Below are positions 1-12,229 of a stretch of 64,000 bases of DNA, piece by piece; positions within the stretch are counted from its first letter, which is position 1; each line of letters opens with the position of its first letter. This DNA comes from Amyelois transitella. Its lineage: Eukaryota > Arthropoda > Insecta > Lepidoptera > Pyralidae. The notes under the pieces are model-generated. The model searched no databases, was not told the origin of the DNA, and saw only the letters and a list, made by a program, of their open reading frames with translations. The stretch is taken from assembly GCF_032362555.1 (NCBI RefSeq), contig NC_083532.1:4477001-4541000 (forward strand), in the 5' to 3' direction. The position numbers and the translations under genes were made by a program.

Positions 1-1960
1 AAAAAATTTCATCATCATTTTTTTTATAAAAGAGGACTGACTGACTGCTTTTAGAGATAATTATTTAGAGGTTTGAATTTTATTATGTAGGTTCCTAATT
101 TGACTTAGGAGTGAACTAAAGTAATCCTCAAATTCCCATGGTGACGGAAATTTGTGTGGTTTTTCGTTTCACTCAAATAGTCGTAAGAAATTCCAAAATC
201 AAACCAAAATGCGCTAATTGTATACCAATCCTTAAAAAATAATGCAACTCAAATTAGTCACTTTTCCCTAAACATTAAAGTTCATCTTCCTATACATCCC
301 ACTGGTATCCCGTTTCATGTAATCGAAGATAAGTGGATTATAAACAGAATGCGCGCGCAACTACGACGCTGAGACAAGATGGCGGCGGGTTCTTTATCGG
401 GGCGAATACGGACTAGGTATTTTGGAACAATTGCCGAATATTAAATCAGTATCAGGTACGATTCCCATTGAAAAATTATAATGAAAAAATGTGTTCAACT
501 GAAGTATTTTTTTTTGTTACGTATCATTTCAGCTTCAGTATAAGGTATGTATTTCCTTTGATAGATTAAAATAATAAAATGTTATTTTGCTTTATTTAAG
601 CTTTGAAAAATGTAAACTACCAAATTTTGCGCGGGTCTTTGGGAATTTCTAAAAAAATAAAGTATCCTTTGTTTCTAATAAGGCTTTTGTCTGTCTCTGT
701 ACAAAACATAATTAATATTTTTAAAATGAGTCTTCGCTGCTTTAAAGGAATGCTTATAACAAGGACTATGGATTCGATAAGTCAGATTTTAACATGCAAC
801 TTAGCCCTTTTAAACTTCGCAACCTTTACAGGTGTTATCCTATATTGGATTATGGTTACACATACAATACTCGAATGTGCAGGCTTCCTCGTGATGTTTT
901 CCCACACCGCAAGAGAATCGGAATAAAATAAACAGCTAGAATTATTTTAAGTCAATGTGCAGTACAAATTTAAAAAATAAATGAATAGAACTCAATCTGA
1001 TGATAACTCAGATAAGAGTGACTGGTAGGTACATGGCCTAGTTAGGGTTTGACCCTGTGCCTCCATTAGGAATTTTAATCGACACTTTACACAGCGCAAG
1101 TATCATTGATACTGACATATCAGTATTTGAGTATTTAAAAAAAATACCGGTTCCATAATGCTGATAATAAAACACCCATCCCAGTGTTTTGCGGACACCC
1201 AATAGATCCGCTCTTTTATATCTAAAAAAAATATATATTTTACCAAATAAACCTAATCAAATTCCACTATTTTGTACCCGAAAGTTTTCTTATTATGTAT
1301 TTTTGAGATTGCCTTATTAAAACTTGAAATTTTTGTGGTACTATTACGAATTTTGTACTGTGTAACTTTATATATTCGTACATTCGTCGTATCTTTTCAT
1401 TTCACTGCGCTGTTTTTTGGAGTCTTTTGAGGTATGTAATTCAATTATTTCAATCAGTTTTATGTTAATGTGGTTGGTAAGTGTTTAATAATTTTTCAGT
1501 GATACTTTCTACTTATATGAATGATACTTACAGATAAGTTAAATAGAGAATTACAGATATTAATTATCTAGATATTAAATTACTACAAATCAGTAAAAAA
1601 CCTTATTATTTTTTCTATTTATTTTTCTTCCTGTTCATTATCACGTTACTTAGACATAGTTCTGTTTTCGACAGAACGCGTTAAAAATACAGTCAATAAC
1701 ATGAGTGTATCGGATTAAATAAATATAACATAGACATATTATATATTTCTATGAATTGCCCTCTTTTTAACCGCCTTAAAATAAGGTGGTTCTCAGTTCG
1801 ACCTACATGTTTGACCGCGATTATCTCGCGTTTAGCTAAACCGATTGTGATGCGGTTTACAAGTGTTTATTATACTTAAGACAATGTATAAGAATTTAAC
1901 CGACTTCAAAAAAGGAGGATATCGATTGGCGGCTAATCTCTTTTTACGAAAGTTTTACCG
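1..1960. other. Upstream non-coding stretch
   Basis: AT-rich DNA before the first recognisable coding exon. Open frames here (for example 603-926, plus strand) have no recognisable domain, an AT-driven composition and no flanking splice context that I can defend. Apart from the candidate 5' exon near 380 I recognise nothing. Confidence 0.5.
352..415 (+). promoter_or_regulatory. Candidate promoter / 5' exon with YY1-PHO-like motif
   Basis: A short GC-rich island in AT-rich DNA contains CAAGATGGCGGC, which matches the YY1/PHO-type core often found just downstream of animal transcription starts. An ATG in the motif opens a short frame that meets a possible donor (ACTAG|GTATTT) at about 415. Joining it to the 2181 exon would not keep the frame, so it would be a leader exon or uORF. 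Link to the protein A gene is inference. Confidence 0.25.
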
Positions 1961-1967
1961 TACCGTA

Positions 1968-2127
1968 GTTACCGCTTCTTCTGCACTGACGCCTTGGAAG
2001 CGGCAGTAAACTTAGTTTTAAGTAATTTATTTGACGTCAACCAATGTTGTTAAACCATACGTTTTGACAATTATTAAGCGATATATGAAGTATCCTATAA
2101 TAATGAATAAAAATTTTGAATTTTGAA
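1968..2127 (+). repeat. Retroposon 3'-end repeat (family C)
   Basis: Contains CCGCTTCTTCTGCACTGACG, then a segment with GACGTCAACCAATGTTGT and a tail with AATAATGAATAAAAATTTTG. Related copies lie near 5.4, 16.2, 35.9, 44.9, 51.4 and 60.8 kb in both orientations. The A-rich, TTGAATTT-like tail suggests a non-LTR 3' end. This copy ends about 55 bases before the first coding exon of the protein A gene. Confidence 0.55.
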
Positions 2128-2180
2128 TGTTAATTTTTTAGATTTATTGTATATTGACTTTTTATATTTTTCATCTTTAG

Positions 2181-5100
2181 ATGGCCCCAGTAAAATTTGG
2201 GCTTTTCAAAGCTCGTAGCCGGGATCAGGAGCAGCCGTCTACAGAAAACCTGTTAATCAGCGACAGTAAGTTTCTACATACATATAGTCACGTCTATATT
2301 CCTTGCGGGGTAGATAGAGCCAACAGTCTTGAAAAGACTGATAGGCCACACTCAACTATTTGGCTTAATGATAGAATTGTGATTTAAACAGTGAAAGGTT
2401 GCTAGCCCGTCTACTAAAAAAGAATTCCGAGTTTGTAAGCCTATCCCTTAGTCGCCTTTTACGACATCCATGGGAAAGAGACGGAGTGGTCCTATTCTTT
2501 TATGTACTGGTGCCGGGAACCACACGGCACTAGGTTTCTACACCTACATTAGTTTGACTGCTAACCGATGCTATTGCTGTGACGAACTTGCACATTCAGG
2601 ACCTACCATCAAAAAGCAACGAATTTAGCGCCATCTTCAAAAGAATACAATTTTTCGGAAATTCCACGGGTGTTATAGTTTTTACCGGGATAAAAAGTAC
2701 CATTTATCTTTCTCTTTATACGAGTATATAAGTTCGCAAAATTACAAGAAGATTCAGTTGTTTCAGTATTTTATTTCCTTCCGAAAACTATGTCAAAGTT
2801 TCGCTTTGATTATGAAATCCGATATGCTCTTCATTGGATTCCATTAATTTTGCAATAGTACATATTTATATCATCCTACTAATATTATAAATGCGAAAAT
2901 TTGTGAGTATGTCAGGTTGTCAGTATGGATGTTTGTTACTCTTTCACGCAAAAACCACTGAACCGATTACGATGAAATTTGGTATGAAGGTAGCTGAAGA
3001 CCAAAATAATATATAGGCTACTTTTTATCCCGGAGTTCCCGCGGGATTGATATTGTTTCCATGCGAACGAAGTCGCGGGCGGCTCTAGTTTATTATAAAT
3101 GGAGGATATAAAAAAAAATATTTTTATAAATAGATACCTATTCTTTTTTCGATTGGTGCTGGGAACCACACAGCACATAAGTAATATATATATTTTGTTA
3201 GAAAACATAGAAATGTTAATAGCGTGTTTTAGAACTAGACATCAATCACAGTGTGTAAAAACTACTTAAATATATCTTATATATAAAATTCTCGTGTCAC
3301 AATGTTTGTCTCCGTACTCCTCCGAAACGGCTTTACCGATTTTAACCAAATTTTGCATGCATATTCAGTAGGTCTGAGAATCGGCTAACATCTATTTTTC
3401 ATACCCCTAAGTGTTAAGGTTTGTCCACCCTTAACATTTTTTTTTAACTAGAAATTACTTAAAATTTCTTTATATGGCAATACAACGTTTGCCGGGACAG
3501 CTAGTAATTTATAATGTCATACCCACAGCCACCCCCAGCTCGCCTGTCCCCACTACCAGCAAAGGTCTGATGGAGGACCTGACCCCCGCAGACATAGCTG
3601 ACTTGCACATTGATAGCGACGATGACGAGGTAAGATAACACATTATATATGTATATATATAAGATTCTCCTACTCTGCAGTAGCAAATTATAATTACATA
3701 CATACATATATGTAATGCCGTGTGGTTCCCGGCACCAAGTACGGAACAAAGTATTTATACAAGCTGAAAGTAATTCTTTTAGTCACGCCTATATCCCCTG
3801 CGGGGTGGACAGAGCCAACAACAACAGTCTGGAAAACACTGAAAGGTCACGTTTTTCAAATTGAGATTCAAATAGTGACAGGTTGCCAGCCCATCGCCTA
3901 AAAGAAGAATCCCAAGTATGCCTACCCCTACCCAAAGTTACAGAGTAGGTAGAAACATAGAGAAAGTTAGGCTGTTATAGTTTTGAAACGATATCCAGTG
4001 TGTTAATTAAGTTTCCTATTAAACTTGTGTAATTATCTATCGGCTGGCTTCAAGAACAGCTTTATATTTATACTAGTTATTGCCCTCGGCTCCGCCCAGG
4101 TTTAGGTCGCGTTTTGCGTAATCTGTGATCACAATTATCCAAACCTATATACCTATATAACTTAAAGATAATTCTGTAGTATTAAAACAAAGTAGAATTC
4201 TAGTTTTATCCAAATTAAATATCTACGTATAATTTATCCAAATTAAGCCAAATAGCTGAACGTGGCCATTCAGGCTTTTCAAGACTGTTGGCTCTGTCTA
4301 CCCTGCAAGGAATATAGACGTGACCAAATGTATGTATGTATGTATAATTTATTCATCAAAAGAATCTTTACTTTCCACTTCTTCGTTGACGGAAGACGTA
4401 GTGGTATATACGAATTTGTTGCCTGAGATTACTCGTTAATCGTGGAAAAAACTCCAGGAGAATTCAAATAAATTCAAAATACAAATCTTTTAAATATAAT
4501 GGGACACTTCAACTGTACAATTATCCGAACTTAGATTATAAATGTGGACGAGAGAATACGATGTTGTGATAATATGTGTCCTATACGAAATATAAATAAA
4601 AAAAATTATGGATTGATTTGATTGAATGATGTTGTTAATAATTTACTGACGGCCTCTGTGGCGCAGCGGTAGTATGCTTGTATGTGACACCGGAGGTCCC
4701 AGGTTCGAATCCCGGTCAGGGCATGACGAGAAAATAACTTTTTTTCTGATTGGCCTGGGTCTTGGATGTTTATCTATATAAGTATTTATTATAAAATATA
4801 GTATCGTTGAGTTAGTATCTCGTAACACAAGTCTCGAACTTACTTCGAGGCTAACTCAATCTGTGTAATTTGTCCCGTATATATTTATAATTTATTTAAT
4901 AAGTAATTTTCGTTGCAGATTTCCGAAAAACCAACATCGACTCGGAGAATCAGTGACTGCAGTCGGTTAGAAGATAATCAGGTTAAATTCTACTCAAGAA
5001 CTATGTTGAGCCTTGAAGGCATAAACACACGATACTTAAATACATATAATCACGTGTATATCCCTTGCGGGGTAGACAGAGCCAACAATGAGGCAGGCCA

Positions 5101-7157
5101 CGTTCAGCTATTTGGCTTTAATATAGAATTGAGATTCAAATAGTGACAGGTTGCTAGCCCATCGCCTAAAAGAAGAATCCCAAGTTTATAAGCCTACCCC
5201 TTAGTCGCCTTTTACGACATCCATGGGAGAGAGAAAAGAATTGACCGTTGACCCAAAATGGTATATTAAATTGAAGGTTTCCTTAGCGAAGCTCTAGGTC
5301 ATTAAGTAAACAGACAAATTTTGGGCCAAATTTGAATTAAAACTTTTTATTCATTATTATGATACATTTCAATATCACTTTATAATTGTCATTATGTTTT
5401 GGTTTCACAACATTGGTTGACGTCAAATAAATTACCTACTTAAAACTAAATTGCCGCTTGCAAAGCGTCAGTGCAGTAGAAGCGGAATCAAACCGCACTG
5501 CAGCATTTTCTTCGATAACGTTAACTTCACAATTATCTTGTTCTTCACTATTATATTTGTGTATAGTTGATTGTTGAACAGCCGAACGTGGCCTATCAGT
5601 ATTTTCAAGATTGTTGGCTCTGTCTACCCCGCGAGGGATAAAACGTGACTATATGTATTGCATTAGCGATAAGTCCGCTTTTGTACCATCTCATCATCAT
5701 CATCATGTCTGTTTTGTGCTGTTTTGTATGTTTTACTCTTATGGTAAGAGTTTTATCTACGTATGTACCTATGTAGTTGATGGCCCATAATGTCATTCCC
5801 TTCACCACAGATGAACTACCACCCCCTACAAAATCAAACATCTACCGACGCCACATCAGTCTCCACTCTCCAAGATTTAGACGAAAACTTCTTCGACAAC
5901 ACTGACGATCTAATTGATGACGGGGCGACATCATGCGATGCTTACTCCATACAGTTTGACGAAAGCTCATTGGCTGCCAGCGAGGATCTGTCAGTGTACT
6001 GTGGCACGCTTAAGAAGCCTAAGAAGAGTAGGAGTAAAGAGGAACAACAGATGAGGGATATTGATATGTGGAGGGCGAGCAATGTGGAAGTTATGCAGGT
6101 GAGTTGAGTTGAGGTCTTTTCAGAGTTAAATGCATTAATTTTAATGCCACTCTTGCGATTAAGGGAGACATCCAAGTTTTGTTTGGTTTGTTGCGTTTTG
6201 GACTGTAGGGCAGTCCAAAACGCAGAGTTGGACAATAAAAAGACGATGTTTTATGGTGTGCGTAAACCCTAAATGGCTTAAAAATCTTGTAAAAGCTTAT
6301 TTTTCTTTCTTCATAACTTCTCGTTTATAGCTCTTGTTTAGTGTCCATCTTGGGTGTGTGATTTATCTCACGTATGTTTATGTAGGTTTATAATATTTGT
6401 AACATAATGTAGATATATTGACAATAGTATAGGCTTTAAGTTAACTTAGCGCCACTTGCTAATTTTTTATCTGGGTGAAGTTTTATACGCAATTTACAAG
6501 TTACTTCATCAATCCATACAGCTGAACTATTGTTCACTGCTTGGCCTAGGTCGCTTTCCGGGCACGTTTGGCTTTATAATATTATTTTATAACTATTTCA
6601 ATCTCAATTCTAAGGGATATAAATGTGAATATATGTATGTATGTACCATGTATCACCTTCTCTCTCCAGAACCTTCTAAGCAGAAGTGGCACCCTTGACG
6701 AGCAGATCAAGTGGGAGGCCATCGCGACCGCCCGGGGTCTCTGCACATTGACTGACAGCTGCACATGCGGAGACTGTACTAGGGCGAAATATTTAGCAGG
6801 TATCTTACTATCATCCAAATACCCTTTACCAAACATTGAAAATTGTGTGTTACTAGAGGAAGCAGCTCCACCCGCGATGTTCAATAAATACCGTTTATTC
6901 CTGTTCCCGCGGGAATTTTGGTAAATCTGCTTTAAGTGCTCCCTTAGTCTCCCTAAGGAACCTTCATACTAATTTCTACTTTCTACGCTCAGAAGTATCA
7001 GCTAAGCGTTGTCCGTCTCTTATTAACGGGAGAGTTTTATTATATTGATACATTCTTATCAATCTATATATTTTTTTCAGGAGTCACAGATGGCGATGGC
7101 GGTCTTGGAGCAGCCCCGCTATTCAACGCTATCAGCGTAGGCTGTCAAATACAATGA
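2181..7157 (+). CDS. Uncharacterised Cys-motif protein A (six exons, 247 aa)
   Basis: I do not recognise this gene by name. Coding exons: 2181-2265, 3529-3629, 4919-4981, 5811-6098, 6670-6799 and 7081-7157 (744 nt). Phases agree at every junction (1,0,0,0,1), acceptors are AG and donors GT; the exon 3 donor (CAG|GTTAAA) is weak and the least certain junction. The ATG follows an AG directly, so a non-coding 5' exon is probable. The protein is hydrophilic with no signal peptide or membrane segment. It has an acidic DSDDDE segment near residues 57-62, a Ser/Thr/Asp-rich middle, a KKPKKSRSK basic patch near 153-161, and a cysteine motif C204-x5-C210-x-C212-x2-C215 followed by Tyr220. It ends in CQIQ, which fits a CaaX prenylation box. 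Protein B in this window has the same Cys spacing and ends in CSIQ. From memory, unverified, vertebrate FAM219 proteins end in a similar C-x-I-Q. Function unknown. Confidence 0.75.
2279..2533 (-). mobile_element. SINE-A copy, nearly full length, at exon 1 donor
   Basis: SINE-A is my name for the commonest repeat here. Its 5' end reads TGTGGTTCCCGGCACC and its 3' end reads GGATATAGACGTGA followed by (TATG)n. This copy is in reverse orientation. It is flanked by GTTTCTACA at 2270-2278 and 2534-2542, a 9-bp target-site duplication whose first copy overlaps the last bases of the exon 1 donor GTAAGT. Confidence 0.75.
2872..3089 (+). mobile_element. Helitron-like repeat
   Basis: Starts with TCCTACTAATATTATAAATG, contains ACTGAACCGATTACGATGAA, and ends with GAAGTCGCGGGC and CTCTAGT. 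The TC start and CTAG-T end fit lepidopteran Helitron-like elements; no transposase is present. Confidence 0.6.
3273..3506 (+). mobile_element. Second Helitron-like family copy
   Basis: Begins with TATAAAATTCTCGTGTCACA and ends with GCCGGGACAGCTAGT, a common insect Helitron-type arrangement. It ends only about 22 bases before coding exon 2 of the protein A gene. Confidence 0.55.
3717..3950 (-). mobile_element. Fragmented SINE-A
   Basis: A plus-oriented 5'-end scrap (TGCCGTGTGGTTCCCGGCAC, 3717-3737) is followed by a reverse-oriented body from 3778 (CACGCCTATATCCCCTGCGG) to about 3940. This looks like two independent partial copies. Confidence 0.55.
4249..4348 (+). mobile_element. SINE-A 3' portion
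   Basis: The 3' half only, ending TAGACGTGACCAAATG then (TATG)n. Preceding DNA is unrecognised. Confidence 0.6.
4648..4880 (+). mobile_element. tRNA-derived SINE (SINE-B)
   Basis: The tRNA-like head has an A-box-like CTGTGGCGCAGCGGTAG and a B-box GGTTCGAATCC. The body has GGCCTGGGTCTTGGATG and the tail TAACTCAATCTGTGTAATTTG. It ends about 38 bases before the exon 3 acceptor at 4918. The tRNA-unrelated body and multiple copies show it is a SINE, not a tRNA gene. Confidence 0.8.
5044..5227 (-). mobile_element. SINE-A partial copy
   Basis: Reverse orientation, from CACGTGTATATCCCTTGCGG to ACGACATCCATGGGA; the 5' end of the element is missing. It begins about 60 bases after the proposed exon 3 donor. 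Confidence 0.65.
5395..5525 (-). repeat. Family C repeat, reverse copy
   Basis: Reverse complement of the 1968-2127 type: GGTTGACGTCAAATAAATTA then GCGTCAGTGCAGTAGAAGCG and the CACTGCAGCATTTTC segment. Confidence 0.55.
5577..5757 (+). mobile_element. SINE-A 3' end followed by LINE 3'-end fragment
   Basis: 5577-5662 is a SINE-A 3' portion. 5664-5757 (GCGATAAGTCCGCTTTTGTA to TTTTACTCTTATGG) is the reverse complement of the 3' region of the LINE fragment at 43.2-44.2 kb, so it is a separate truncated insertion of that family. The next coding exon starts at 5811. Confidence 0.5.
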
Positions 7158-9100
7158 ATTTACTTGGATGACATCCTAGTTTTCATTCTTCGAATCGCGA
7201 TTCAATCCTTATTATCGCGTTTTAATGGATTGCTGAAACCAAATATCATCTCATTAATTGTTTATTTATTAATTTTGTTATGAAGTAGAGGGGAAAAGAT
7301 GCAAAATTTGGTCGACCTCGATTTGATGGTAAGCTGTGGTGATGTCCATCTTGGTCATAATTTCTTTAAAGTTGAGATGTTTTATGAGAAGCTAAACGGC
7401 GTTGTTGTAAATGGAATGAGACTGCTTATACAGTGACTGAATGGTAATTGTCTTGTAAGAACTCTGTTTAAAGTAAATACGATGTAATGTATGTAGTAAT
7501 TTTGTATGACGGTAAATTATCTTAAATGTAAAAATCCTCTTTGACAAAATGTCCTTGATACGCATCAAGTTCGGAGATATTTCATATTATTTGGATACAG
7601 ATTTGACTGAATTATTGAAATGAATATAGAAAAGAGGAGAGAAGAAAAATTTTATCCATAACTAGTTGCGAATTAACGGCGAAATCCGGAGAATGCGTTA
7701 AAGAAATTTCTTGATCTTAATTTTATCTAATTGAGAAATATTTATTTGTGCCATATTCAATAAAAAGGTTCCTCTATCTTTCTTCCAGCTTACTCGTTAT
7801 TGCTGATTATTATTTTATAAGTTTTCTAGCTGTTAGAGAAAGTAAGTAATTGTTATTTTAAGAAACCAACGCATATTTCGTTACTTTTAGGTGCTATCAA
7901 TATCAAATACAATTCAATTTCGTTGAAGTAAGAAATGATTTTGTGTTAAGTGTTTTAGCCACCTTTTAGCTTTGTTATCATTAAAAAAGAGGCACTTTTT
8001 AATTACGAATAAAATTAATGCGTGTTATTTTAATACTTAGTCACTTTTTAGACACGAGGTTTAATGTACTTAAACGTTCACTTTGAAACAAGTGGTTTCA
8101 TTCACGAATATTGAAAAAAAAGTATCTTATAACTTTTCTCTTTCTAACTCTGAGTTTAACCAAACAGGTAGAATAAGAGAGAAGATAAAACTTGTTAATG
8201 TTCGTATTAGACATTCAAGTAGGTATCATGGCCTCAAACTCCGCGTAAGACTGATGTTTGTCTCTTTTATGTGTAAGCCTAGTCCTAAACTAAAATACCT
8301 ACCTATTTTTTATTCGTCAATTGATTCCGTCTTGGTGTCTAGTTACTTTGTGGTGTGAACTTACACCACACTTTGCCTTTGCCTTATAAACCAACTATTG
8401 TAACTTTGAAGCTATAATTATCTTACGGATACATTTTAGACTACCCGAAACCGATGAGCTTTCATGAAAAGAATTATGAAATATGCGGGGATCGTCTTAT
8501 TATCGCGTTTTAATGGATTGTCGAAACCAAATATCATCTAATTAACTGTTTATTTATTACTTTTTTTGTGAAGAAGAGAGAAAAAGATGGAAAATTTAGT
8601 CGACGTCGATTTGATGGTAAGCTTTGGGTCGATCGTAAGTGGACAATCTGCCTACCTCTCCAGAAAAGAGGCATGATTTTGAGTATGTATGGCCAAATAA
8701 TACAACATAAAACCTGGATAGGCTTTGCATTCGCAATTAATCCCGACTTCACACGGCGACCCAGCCAGTAACACCTCCAGCACTGACTCAGGCGCATTGC
8801 GTACATCACAATTTAACTCTGCCATTTCGCAAATTCGTGTTTTTTTTTTACTTTAAGCACAAAAAGATACAGTGACATATTCAAACTTTCACATAACTGA
8901 ACTAGTTAATATAAATGGAACATCCGCGGATGACTATGAAATTAGGATCAAGATCTGTGTTATTTATCGAATTTACAGATGATTCTGACACCAGTGTTAA
9001 TCAAATATTTCGTTTCCAGTATAATGAATATATTCTTTATACTTTTTCCATATGTAATCAAAAATAAGTCAATTTGGTATTATTATTCTTAGTTAATTAA
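7158..9100. other. 3' flank of protein A gene
   Basis: AT-rich DNA after the TGA at 7155-7157, presumably including the 3' UTR. AATAAA-type signals occur near 7760 (CAATAAAAAGG), among others; I cannot tell which is used. 7190-7345 and 8490-8640 share a segment (TTATCGCGTTTTAATGGATT, then TTAGTCGAC/TTGGTCGAC and GATTTGATGGTAAGCT), so they are two copies of one repeat. No convincing gene. Confidence 0.4.
8574..8705 (+). mobile_element. Diverged RTE 3'-end fragment
   Basis: GATCGTAAGTGGACAATCTG, CTACCTCTCCAGAAAAGAGG and CATGATTTTGAGTATGTATG align with the RTE 3' end found intact at 60517-60776. It is diverged and carries no usable frame. Confidence 0.45.
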
Positions 9101-9114
9101 TGGGAAAATTTGGA

Positions 9115-9300
9115 AACAGGCAATTGGATTAACCGTGATCGATCCAATACGGGTTAGGTTCCCCTGAAAAGGTTGCGGAGGTCAGACGGGAGTCGCTTCG
9201 TGTAAAAACCTGACTCACCCAATCCAGGATCCACGGTCAAAGGCACACCCTAGGCCAGAGTGGTTAGGATACAACCGGGACTATAGGCAGGAGAAAGAAT
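9115..9300 (+). repeat. Interspersed repeat (family D)
   Basis: Contains CGGAGGTCAGACGGGAGTCG, CTTCGTGTAAAAACCTGACT and CACCCAATCCAGGATCCACG. Related pieces lie at 9.86, 26.4, 28.1, 28.5 and 63.6 kb. Element class unknown. Confidence 0.5.
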
Positions 9301-12229
9301 TGATGGGAAATTTTGTATATTAATGTATGTAGTACCTTGACTGAAACATTTTGTACCTAATTCCTGCAGATCTCGTTGTAATTGTATGTTTGTACCTGAG
9401 GTTTATACTCATTTTTCTGTTTATCAATTTTTTTACCTTTATCTGTGCCTGATTTTGGAATGAATAAAATAAATGATGCCATGAAAATAAAAGTGTCAAG
9501 TGTGTTTCTAATTAAGATAGCTATTAGTGAACTTATGTGTACTTAGATATAAAATGTGTGTTAAATCAATCTTTTCTTATTTGTATTTTAAAGCCTATAA
9601 AGTTTTTTTTAATGCATACTGTAATTATAACCGATAAGTCGCCTTTGACAGCAGGATAGAACGATTATATATATGGGGTTGGAGTGATAGGAACGGGAAT
9701 AAATGATTGTCAGTTCTTACGACTTTTTAAAACGGTCGTGTTATATTTAGCAGTTTTACAAATTAGGTAATTATTAACCGACTTTTTTTATTTGTTATTA
9801 CTTATTTGACTGCCTTTGTCTACAATTTAGAAATACTCATTACTGTCTGTTTTTATACGAAACGACTCTCTATTGACCTGCAACCTTTACAAGGGAACTA
9901 TTCCCTGCCTTGATGATCATTACACATTCTGAATGTGCAAGTTTCAAGATATTTTGTAGTGAAAATTGAATAAATCATTCAATGAAGTGGCTGATTAATT
10001 ATTTAACCGTATAATTATTTTTTTACCTCGATAATGACCACTTTGTGCAAAATATTGTGTAGGCAGTATTACTTTCTAGTCAACTAGTGTAAATGCAATT
10101 AATTATTCTCTTGTAAATTCGATGTGTAAGTAACTATGTAAATTTAAAACTTTGTGGTCTTTGAACTTGAAGAGAGATACTCATAATCATATATGATAAT
10201 ACATAAAATGTTAGACGTAAAATTATTTAGAAATAAAATTTATCTGGACCATGAAATTGTCAAAAAATTTACATTCTTACATGTAAAGATGGATGTTAAT
10301 TAAATACTTACGTAGTAATGACAACCCTTTTAAATAAAAAACATTTTTTCCATTAATTTGAAACATGTCAAAATTGAATTACTTATCTATCAACATTGAA
10401 TTTATACAAACCTATTGTTAATTTATATATCTGTAGACTTTAGTATTCTACATTTTACTGTAAAAATAAAACCATTGTATCATGTTTAGACATAGCTTTT
10501 TTCTATTTAAGGCAGGTAGGTAAACGGTCAACATAATTTTCCATCATAATATTTGCTATCTCGCTCTCATATTGTGCGAGTGATATAAAGCAATTTCATG
10601 ATACCCGTTTATTTACCTGCCTGTGAAAAATAACTTAGTGTAGATAATAATAAAAATAATACCTTATTAGGTATTATAATTTCGTACTGTGTTTTATACT
10701 AAGTATAAATTTATACATTATGATGTTATATGCCATAGTTATACGCCTTTTCGCAGTTCCTATATGCTAACGCTATTTCTATTGCATTTAATCATACGAA
10801 CTAAAGAATAATGAGATTAAGATCCACTGCAGGTCAAATTAGATCATTCTAAAAGCCACAAAATAAATGGGTACATTTAAAAAAAACATAAAAACTGTAG
10901 TGACTTTTTAGAATGAGCGAAGGTTTTTGCTAATTATCTTAATTAAAAAGTTATTATTTTTTAGGTACATAAAATTACGACATAATTTACGGCTTGTGAA
11001 TTCCATAATCTCATTCTTGTTTAGTTCGTATAGTACTTAATCTACCTATTTAATGTATTTTCGTGAACTACAAGAATCTATTTATTTCTAGTGCACCATG
11101 CACTGTGTTTGCACATGGTTTGTACCTATGTTTCTAAATAAATGATTTCTTTTGTTTTTGCCCGCCATAAAATTTGCTACGTACTCCGGAGTACCTAACA
11201 GCGGTAGACTTTTAAAAAAATATATATAATCTTACCTCGTAGAACAACATTAAAAAGGTCCGCAAGCTAAGACCGCATGGTTATTGTTTTTTAATACTTT
11301 CTGTGCATGTCCCTTTTAAAAAAAAAACAAAAGTAAATTTTTCTTGGAGCCTTAAATACAAAATAAACATAACTTAAAATCTTATTCTAAATTATTTGCT
11401 ACCAAATAGGTTCTACTCGTTTTTAATTGTAAAAAACAATGTTTTAGAGGAACTGACATCAATGAAAACAAAAATTTTGTTAAAATTGCATGCTGTTAGA
11501 TGTATTTGTTATTTTGTTTAAAATAGCAATTCGTGTCTATCGGTGTTAGTTAAAATATTATTCGCATAAACTGTTTGTGTTCTAATAAATTATTGTGATG
11601 TAATGCGGTGGTTTGATTTTATTTTTTAATTGTGGTCAATTATTTTCCTTTACGTTTCTTATTAGGTCAGGCATAACCAGTTTTCTTAAGCATAACTACT
11701 TGTCAGCGGCTTTGTCCCCGTGTAAAATACTCAATGTCTTTCATACTTCACACTTTATGCATCTATGCAGAATTTTAAAGGAGTTTGTTTCAGTAGTTGT
11801 AACGTAAAGTAAGGACGAACAAGCTCACTTTCATATTATTTATATTGTTAGTTTGGATGTACTCTGATCGTGATCTCTTCAGAAAGACATTAGTTTAAAT
11901 TGTCAACGTTCATGAATAAGATCTGATAGGGGTGAACGTCTGTTGACAACTTTTTTTGTAAAAATAAGTTTTGAACCAAAAAGTTATTAATTATATTATA
12001 ATGAAACTCGATAATTTATTTGGCATAAAAAATAACACATTTTTAACAACACAGTGTTCCTACAAAAAAAATATAATTCGCAAAATAGAAATGTCAATGT
12101 CACACTTAACCTATCACGTCACTGTCATTATCCACAGGGTACGCTACTACTCTGCGAAACAAAAACATTAACTTTTTTTTCACAAAATTCTTATAAAATA
12201 AGCTCAATTATTAGAATTAAGTCTTCGCA
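9301..12229. other. Intergenic DNA before BAP55
   Basis: AT-rich, with several AATAAA-like strings (for example GAATGAATAAAATAAATGAT near 9460) that could terminate the upstream gene. 9855-9965 contains a reverse family D fragment. I recognise no gene. The last 100-200 bases before 12230 must include the BAP55 promoter and leader, but no TATA box or known motif stands out. Confidence 0.4.

Noticed and set aside
603..926. 107-codon plus-strand frame
   Set aside because: No recognisable domain, no splice context or homology I can name, and AT-rich random-looking composition. Possible but unsupported.
4648..4760. tRNA gene(s) suggested by A- and B-box motifs at 4.65, 12.76, 32.2, 39.5 and 45.2 kb
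   Set aside because: The heads are followed by a conserved non-tRNA body and tail, occur in many copies, and do not fold into an obvious complete cloverleaf; they are tRNA-derived SINEs.
5664..5757. Microsatellite (ATC)n/(TCA)n as a regulatory element
   Set aside because: It is part of a LINE 3'-end fragment that also occurs at 43.2 kb.
8083..8358. 91-codon plus-strand frame downstream of the protein A gene
   Set aside because: No domain, no conserved features, and it lies in AT-rich DNA between repeats.
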